A stretch of 9,938 nucleotides of DNA, taken from positions 1 to 9,938 of the forward strand of contig JAKEGR010000139.1 of assembly GCA_022615465.1 (NCBI GenBank), read 5' to 3'. Below, piece by piece: positions 8,097 to 9,938 of this stretch. The notes beneath the pieces were generated by a model. That model saw only the letters and a list, made by a program, of their open reading frames with translations. It searched no databases and was not told the origin of the DNA. The translations under genes and the position numbers were made by a program. Each line of letters starts with the position of its first letter. The stretch's first letter is position 1. This stretch comes from Planctomycetota bacterium (GTDB lineage Bacteria; Planctomycetota; Planctomycetia; Pirellulales; Lacipirellulaceae).

Positions 8097-8104
8097 CGCG
8101 CCGA

Positions 8105-8110
8105 CTCCTC
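8105..8110 (-). promoter_or_regulatory. Ribosome binding site deciding the start at 8096
   Basis: The minus strand reads GAGGAG eight bases before the ATG at 8096. It is the strongest Shine-Dalgarno match near this gene and fixes the start against the earlier TTG at 8153. Confidence 0.75.
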
Positions 8111-8311
8111 TGCTCGAACCAATTTTGCTGACGACGATCGACTGACTGTACAAACTCCCATTTTCACTGTACCAAGAGACGGGTAGGCATTCAAGTTTTT
8201 GCCGGGCGACGCCGCGTCAGGGCCGCGGGGGCTTGTGGCCGCTAGGCGTTGAAACGTGCGGCACGGCCGGCTTGATTGCGTCACGTTTTCAAGGTTTCTC
8301 CATCGTTTGCC

Positions 8312-9244
8312 ATGACACTTCTCTACTACGATCCACGGTTCTTGGACCACGAGACAGGCCAACACCCGGAACAGCCCGAACGGCTGCGGCGGATCATGGC
8401 CCGCCTGGAGGAGACGGGCCTCGTGGCCAGGTGCGTGCGGCCACAATGGGAACCGGCATCCCGCGAGCGACTCGAACGCGTGCATCGGCCGTCCCACCTG
8501 GAACACGTGGCGTCGGTCGCCGGGCGCGGCGGCGGAATGCTCGACCCGGATACCGTCGTTAGCTCCGCCTCATTCGAGGTCGCTCGCATTGCGGCCGGCG
8601 CGGCCTGCGACGCGGTCGACCGTGTGTTGCGGGGCGAGGCGAAAACAGCCCTGTGCCTTGTGCGGCCGCCCGGCCATCATGCGCTTCCTGAATGCGCCAT
8701 GGGCTTTTGCCTTTTCAATAATATAGCCGTCGCGGCCCGCGTCGCAACGGACGAGCATCGGCTCAATCGTGTTCTCATCGTCGATTGGGACGTGCATCAC
8801 GGCAACGGCACCCAGTACGTGTTCTACCGTGACGGCCGCGTTGGCTTTTTCTCGGCCCACCGCTGGCCATTCTATCCGGGGAGCGGTGCAGTCGATGAAA
8901 TCGGCGAGGGCGATGGCTTGGGCGCGACGCGGAATCTGCCTGTTGCTTTCGGTACCCCGCGCGATCGCTATCGCGAACTGTTTGCCAGGGAACTGGAGGA
9001 TTTCGCCGCCCACATTCGGCCGCAACTCGTGCTCATTAGCGCGGGGTTCGACGCCCACCGCGCCGATCCCGTCGGGTCGCTTGGCCTGGAGGTCGAGGAT
9101 TTCGCCGAATTAACCCAAATGGTTCTCGCGGTCGCCGAGCAGCACGCCGACGGCCGCGTCGTGAGTATTCTCGAAGGCGGCTACAACACGCAGGCACTGG
9201 CATGCTGTGTCGAGGCGCACCTGCGAGAACTACTCTGTCTGTAG
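8312..9244 (+). CDS. Zinc-dependent deacetylase, histone deacetylase/AcuC family
   Basis: This 310-residue enzyme has the full set of histone-deacetylase superfamily motifs: HPEQPERL at 18-25, RPPGHHA with His122/His123 (catalytic pair), GFCLFNN at 131-137, [11 protein letters not shown] with Asp160 and His162 (zinc ligands), [10 protein letters not shown] at 183-192, SAGFDAH with Asp247 (third zinc ligand), and EGGYN with Tyr291. It would remove acyl groups from lysines or related amides in the cytoplasm, as AcuC does on acetyl-CoA synthetase; it could also act on polyamines or small acetyl-amides. The length is typical and the C-terminus looks complete. The ATG at 8312 gives the normal family start ([14 protein letters not shown]). 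The stop TAG is part of the GTAG that opens the REP-like doublet. It is transcribed away from the upstream gene at 6603-8096 across a 215-base gap. Confidence 0.92.
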   Translation: MTLLYYDPRFLDHETGQHPEQPERLRRIMARLEETGLVARCVRPQWEPASRERLERVHRPSHLEHVASVAGRGGGMLDPDTVVSSASFEVARIAAGAACDAVDRVLRGEAKTALCLVRPPGHHALPECAMGFCLFNNIAVAARVATDEHRLNRVLIVDWDVHHGNGTQYVFYRDGRVGFFSAHRWPFYPGSGAVDEIGEGDGLGATRNLPVAFGTPRDRYRELFARELEDFAAHIRPQLVLISAGFDAHRADPVGSLGLEVEDFAELTQMVLAVAEQHADGRVVSILEGGYNTQALACCVEAHLRELLCL

Positions 9245-9296
9245 CCGAGTCTCTCCGAGACTCGGAAAGAACCGAGTTTCGGAGAAACTCGGCTAC
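9241..9296 (+). repeat. REP-like doublet (BIME-type), copy 2
   Basis: This is identical over 56 bp to the copy at 9799-9854 and to the reverse complement of 844-899. Its GTAG supplies the stop codon of the deacetylase gene (TAG at 9242-9244). It is followed by GGACGCGGCGGACGCA, also shared with the third copy. After about 24 bases the homology ends, so this copy lacks the second hairpin and the fadA tail. Confidence 0.88.
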
Positions 9297-9588
9297 GGAC
9301 GCGGCGGACGCAAAACAACACCGGGGCCGATTGGCTGGCTACGTTGGCGTTGCATCGTGCGCCAAAGTCGTACGCGCGAGAATTGACCGCGGAAAAATGA
9401 TCGACGTGGTGGACCCGAAATCAAGCACGTCATCGATCGCATTATCGCCGATTGTCCGCATTTGCGATTGGCCACCGAAATTGTTTACCCGCCTGGCTAT
9501 TGACCGGCCGGTTTTCTCTGCGGTCGTGGCCTCCTTCGATACAGCGACAACGCGACCAACTCACGAGGATGTACTCGCCCCGAAGCGA
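9297..9588. other. Unassigned DNA between repeat copies
   Basis: The first 24 or so bases repeat the linker found after the third REP-like copy. The rest has no recognisable gene. One frame (9399-9503) reads [18 protein letters not shown] and then about 15 more residues to a stop; it looks protein-like, but I cannot name it and it has no start codon with a ribosome site. It may be the remnant of a gene cut by repeat insertion. The junction to the fadA fragment lies at about 9589. Confidence 0.4.
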
Positions 9589-9795
9589 ACCTGCATCCGC
9601 ATGCTCAAACTGGACGAATCCAAGATCAACGTCCATGGCAGCGCGATCGCCATTGGCCATCCGCTCGGCGCCAGCGGCGCCCGCATCGCCACCACGCTCA
9701 TCCAGGCGATGCTCGACCGCGATGCCAACCTGGGTCTGGCCACGATGTGCATCGGCGTCGGTCAAGGCATCGCGGTAGTCTTCGAACGGGTGTGA
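9589..9795 (+). pseudogene. Truncated fadA 3' end, right copy
   Basis: It encodes residues 318-385 of the thiolase ([20 protein letters not shown] and on to the normal C-terminus VVFERV), in inverted orientation to intact fadA. Differences from the intact protein include Met for Lys322, Ser for Gly334 in the conserved [10 protein letters not shown] motif, and Leu for Ile359. It has no N-terminal half and no active-site Cys92, so it cannot function alone. Homology begins abruptly in codon 318. After the stop it reads TGATTTGTAG straight into the REP-like doublet, the same junction as the left copy. A long open frame from 9202 reaches this fragment, but it runs through the repeat DNA and is not a credible gene. 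Confidence 0.9.
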
Positions 9796-9798
9796 TTT

Positions 9799-9854
9799 GT
9801 AGCCGAGTCTCTCCGAGACTCGGAAAGAACCGAGTTTCGGAGAAACTCGGCTAC
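9799..9854 (+). repeat. REP-like doublet (BIME-type), copy 3
   Basis: This is the same 56-bp double hairpin with GTAG/CTAC ends, and identical to copy 2. It begins three bases after the stop of the right fadA fragment. Copies 2 and 3, with their shared downstream linker (9241-9320 and 9799-9878), form a direct repeat 558 bp apart that encloses the fadA fragment. Confidence 0.88.
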
Positions 9855-9885
9855 GGACGCGGCGGACGCAGCACAACAGAAAAGC

Positions 9886-9921
9886 CTACGCGGCGCATCG
9901 CGTGGGCAATGCACCGCGTAC
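9886..9921. repeat. GC-rich hairpin, right copy
   Basis: CTACGCGGCGCAT (9886-9898) pairs with ATGCACCGCGTAC (9909-9921) at 11 of 13 positions around a 10-base loop. It is the inverted counterpart of 775-812; the stems are conserved and the loops are not, as expected if the structure matters. Confidence 0.7.
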
Positions 9922-9938
9922 GGGCAAAATCTAAGCAC

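Larger units (their letters stand above)
9656..9938. repeat. Right arm of ~285-bp inverted composite repeat
   Basis: This is the inverted partner of 758-1042: fadA tail, REP-like doublet, linker, GC-rich hairpin, and the closing GTGCTTAG (seen on the minus strand) at the very edge of the window. The repeat may extend beyond 9938; if it does, it would enter sequence related to the last codons of the PEP-CTERM gene. The two arms enclose about 8.6 kb. Confidence 0.9.

Noticed and set aside
8097..8153. Upstream TTG start for the secreted protein
   Set aside because: The ATG at 8096 has a GAGGAG ribosome site, and the extension would only lengthen an already long leader.
9202..9795. Open frame of 197 codons ending in the thiolase tail
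   Set aside because: It starts inside the deacetylase gene in another frame, runs through the REP-like doublet, and only its last 68 codons are protein-like. It is a chance read-through into a fragment.

Overview
The window looks like a chromosomal segment from a planctomycete (Pirellula-like). The evidence is a secreted PEP-CTERM protein, a fadB-fadA beta-oxidation pair of ordinary bacterial type, a DUF4430 protein next to a DUF6580 membrane protein, a secreted Ala/Pro-rich protein of unknown function, and GC-rich DNA sprinkled with palindromic intergenic repeats. The taxonomic call is inference; there is no rRNA or marker gene here.

Layout. 88-765 (+) is a PEP-CTERM protein. 758-1042 is a composite repeat: a GC-rich hairpin, a 56-bp double palindrome, and a truncated copy of the fadA 3' end. 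1042-1173 is a short stretch packed with CATG palindromes. 1246-1770 (+) is a DUF4160/DUF2442 gene pair, more AT-rich than its surroundings. 1798-2955 (-) is intact fadA and 3099-5270 (-) is fadB, together the two subunits of the beta-oxidation complex. 5419-6606 (+) holds the DUF4430 and DUF6580 genes, divergent from fadB. 6603-8096 (-) is a secreted protein of unknown function whose stop overlaps that of DUF6580. 8312-9244 (+) is a zinc-dependent deacetylase of the histone deacetylase/AcuC type. 9241-9938 is a second repeat cluster: two more copies of the 56-bp palindrome, a second truncated fadA 3' end, and the GC-rich hairpin again, inverted relative to the left copy.

The most interesting signal is the repeat system. 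The 56-bp unit occurs three times without a single difference. It is two perfect 9-bp hairpins back to back, each preceded on its own strand by GTAG, which is the architecture of REP doublets (BIMEs) moved by RAYT transposases. The only two differences between its arms compensate each other within each hairpin. Twice the unit is joined to a copy of the fadA tail at the same base, and intact fadA carries the bare GTAG at that point, like an unoccupied target. The larger repeat (about 285 bp: fadA tail, REP doublet, second hairpin) brackets about 8.6 kb in inverted orientation, and two direct copies of the fadA tail bracket the DUF4160/DUF2442 pair. No transposase or integrase gene is present, so any mobility would act in trans.

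Metabolically, FadB and FadA would degrade fatty acyl-CoA. The DUF4430/DUF6580 pair may be an envelope system for a small nutrient. The remaining genes show no clear pathway link to one another.
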